From positions 1-15,139 of the forward strand of contig CAIKQM010000562.1 in NCBI GenBank assembly GCA_903829565.1: a stretch of 15,139 bases of DNA. Direction: 5' to 3'. The notes under the pieces were generated by a model, which searched no databases, was not told where the DNA came from, and saw only the letters and a program-made list of their open reading frames with translations. This document shows, one piece after another, positions 13,871-15,139 of the stretch. The first letter of the stretch is position 1; each line of letters starts with the position of its first letter. The stretch is from an uncultured Planctomycetota bacterium. GTDB lineage: Bacteria > Planctomycetota > UBA1135 > GCA-002686595. The position numbers and the translations under genes were made by a program.

Positions 13871-14817
13871 CCTTGCTCATCGGCGCGTTGACGATCGGCT
13901 TTGCTCTCGCACTGCTGGCACTGGGCGTGTACATCGCCTTCCGTGTGTTGGACTTTCCGGACATCACGCCGGATGGGTCGATCACCATGGGAGCTGCCGT
14001 CTCCGCACAGCTGGTGGTGATGGGCTGGAATCCCTTGCTCGCCACAGCAGCTGGATTCTTAGCCGGATGCGTGGCGGGGGCTGTGACCGGCTTGCTGCAC
14101 ACGCGCTTGGCCATCAACGGGTTGTTGAGCGGCATCTTGGTCATGACCGCGTTGTACTCGATCAACCTGCACATGATGGGCAAGAGCAACATCCCGCTCT
14201 TGGGTGTGCGCGGTGTGCCCGAGCAACTCGCGGATTGGTTCGCGCCGGTCTATGGCACAGGAGATGTCGAGCTGTGGGGCTGGTCTGTACCGGCCCGCGA
14301 TCTCTCCGTGTTGTCAGGTTTGTTTGTCGTCGCTGCCGGAGCTACCGCGGTGCTGTTGTGGTTCTTGCGTACACGGCGCGGTACAGCCTTGCGCGCCTGT
14401 GGCAACAACGCGGCCATGATGCGCGCGTTGGGTGTCAATGTGGACTCACAGATCATTCTCGGCCTCGCGCTAGCCAACGGCTTGGCGGCGACGGCGGGCG
14501 CATTGCTGGCCCAGTACCACGGCTTTGCCGATGTGCAGATGGGCATCGGCATGGTCGTGTGGGGCTTGGCTAGCGTGATCATCGGCGAGGCCCTTGTCGG
14601 TAGCGCGGGTCTCGGTGTGTTGTTGATCGGCGCTGTCATGGGCTCGGTGCTCTTCCGCCTGTTGGTGGCGATGGCCTTGCGCTGGGGCTTGAACCCCAAC
14701 GATCTCAAGTTGGTCACGGCGACGTTTGTGCTGTTGGCCTTGGTGGCGCCGCGCTGGTTGCGCAACTGGCGACGCACCTCCGAGCAACGCTCGTCGTCCA
14801 AACCAGGAGGTGCGTGA
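13867..14817 (+). CDS. ABC transporter permease (BPD_transp_2 type, TrpY-like)
   Basis: 316 residues from the GTG at 13867, which overlaps the STAS stop (GTGA). About eight or nine hydrophobic segments span the length, the first at residues 3-25 and the last around 285-298. The coupling-loop region has the family pattern RACGNNAAMMRALGVN (176-191), and LAQYHGFADVQMGIGMVVWGLASVIIGEA is typical of permeases of the branched-chain amino acid/sugar type (BPD_transp_2) that pair with PF04392 binding proteins, as in Streptococcus TrpXYZ. It is the only permease in the window, so a homodimer is likely to serve three binding domains. It precedes the ATPase gene by a one-base overlap. The class is very secure; the substrate is unknown. 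Confidence 0.92.
   Translation: MTLLIGALTIGFALALLALGVYIAFRVLDFPDITPDGSITMGAAVSAQLVVMGWNPLLATAAGFLAGCVAGAVTGLLHTRLAINGLLSGILVMTALYSINLHMMGKSNIPLLGVRGVPEQLADWFAPVYGTGDVELWGWSVPARDLSVLSGLFVVAAGATAVLLWFLRTRRGTALRACGNNAAMMRALGVNVDSQIILGLALANGLAATAGALLAQYHGFADVQMGIGMVVWGLASVIIGEALVGSAGLGVLLIGAVMGSVLFRLLVAMALRWGLNPNDLKLVTATFVLLALVAPRWLRNWRRTSEQRSSSKPGGA
14805..14810 (+). promoter_or_regulatory. Ribosome binding site of the ABC ATPase gene
   Basis: AGGAGG, six bases before the ATG at 14817 and inside the permease coding end. It supports 14817 over the in-frame GTG at 14814. Confidence 0.75.
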
Positions 14818-15139
14818 TGCTGGTGCTGCGCAAGGTGCGCAAGACCTTCCACGCGGGCGCACCTACCGAGGTGCGGGCCTTGGATGGCGTGTCGCTGTCT
14901 GTGGCCGACGCCGAGTTCGTGACGGTGATTGGCAGCAATGGTTCGGGCAAGTCCACTCTGTTGAGTGCGATTGCCGGAGCCTTTCGTTGTGACGAAGGCT
15001 CGATTGAGATCGGTGGCGCCGATGCCACACATTGGCCCGAACACCAACGCGCTGCTCTCGTCGGTCGCGTGTTCCAAAACCCGCTCGGTGGCACCGCACC
15101 GGAGATGACGATCGCGGAGAACTTTGCTTTGGCTTCGCG
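14817..15139 (+). CDS. ABC transporter ATPase, N-terminal part (3' end outside window)
   Basis: 107 residues are visible; complete relatives have about 250-270. The ATG shares its first base with the permease stop. The Walker A motif GSNGSGKST is at 39-47 and the Q loop at Gln87 (GRVFQNP), followed by the EMTIAENFALA stretch that normally precedes the signature motif. The LSGGQ, Walker B and H-loop lie beyond the window. It energises the permease encoded directly upstream, and matches TrpZ-like ATPases of this importer class, where the G-R-V-F-Q-N-P sequence and the T-x-x-E-M-T-I-x-E-N run are usual. Confidence 0.92.
   Translation, partial: MLVLRKVRKTFHAGAPTEVRALDGVSLSVADAEFVTVIGSNGSGKSTLLSAIAGAFRCDEGSIEIGGADATHWPEHQRAALVGRVFQNPLGGTAPEMTIAENFALAS

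Noticed and set aside
1..15139. CRISPR arrays, insertion sequences, phage genes
   Set aside because: No regularly spaced repeats, transposase or integrase motifs, or terminal inverted repeats were seen. The tRNA-Arg gene has no visible partial copy of its 3' end elsewhere in the window that would mark an attachment site.

Overview
The window looks like a piece of a Planctomycetota chromosome: high GC, dense, with many genes joined by overlapping stop and start codons. The main clue is the pair at the left end, a PSD1/DUF1553 protein followed by a Tat-exported DUF1501 protein, a combination typical of planctomycetes. A planctomycete-like ECF sigma factor, a thrombospondin type 3 (TSP3) calcium-binding secreted protein and few Shine-Dalgarno sequences fit this. 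The species cannot be named from the sequence.

Layout. (1) 1-3941, plus strand: a four-gene operon of PSD1 protein (5' end outside the window), DUF1501 protein, a lipoprotein with leucine-rich-repeat-like segments and a Cys-rich YHS/TRASH-like C-terminus, and an ECF-type sigma factor that starts on a GTGA overlap at 3390. (2) 4003-4464, minus strand: a small, charged, helical protein of unknown function. (3) 4660-6949, minus strand: a compact envelope-stress-type operon of an RpoE-like ECF sigma factor, a zinc-finger membrane anti-sigma factor and an RseB/MucB-like lipoprotein, with a candidate self-type promoter ending right at the GTG start. (4) 7030-7974, minus strand: a secreted TSP3 protein. 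(5) 8125-8201, plus strand: tRNA-Arg(CCG), followed only 20 bases later by an SDR oxidoreductase gene. (6) 8996-15139, plus strand: an ABC importer operon of the TrpXYZ-like class (PF04392 binding proteins), into which two STAS-domain regulatory genes are interleaved.

The last region is the most interesting. The gene order is: single binding lipoprotein; STAS domain fused to an RsbW/SpoIIAB-type HATPase; membrane-anchored tandem double binding protein; STAS domain fused to an unrecognised ~290-residue domain; BPD_transp_2-type permease; ABC ATPase (cut by the window end). Every junction from 9958 onward is a one- to four-base overlap, so the parts are very probably made together. This suggests that extracytoplasmic ligand binding and transport are tied to a cytoplasmic partner-switching (kinase/antagonist) module. 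That is an inference from architecture and gene order, not a demonstrated function.
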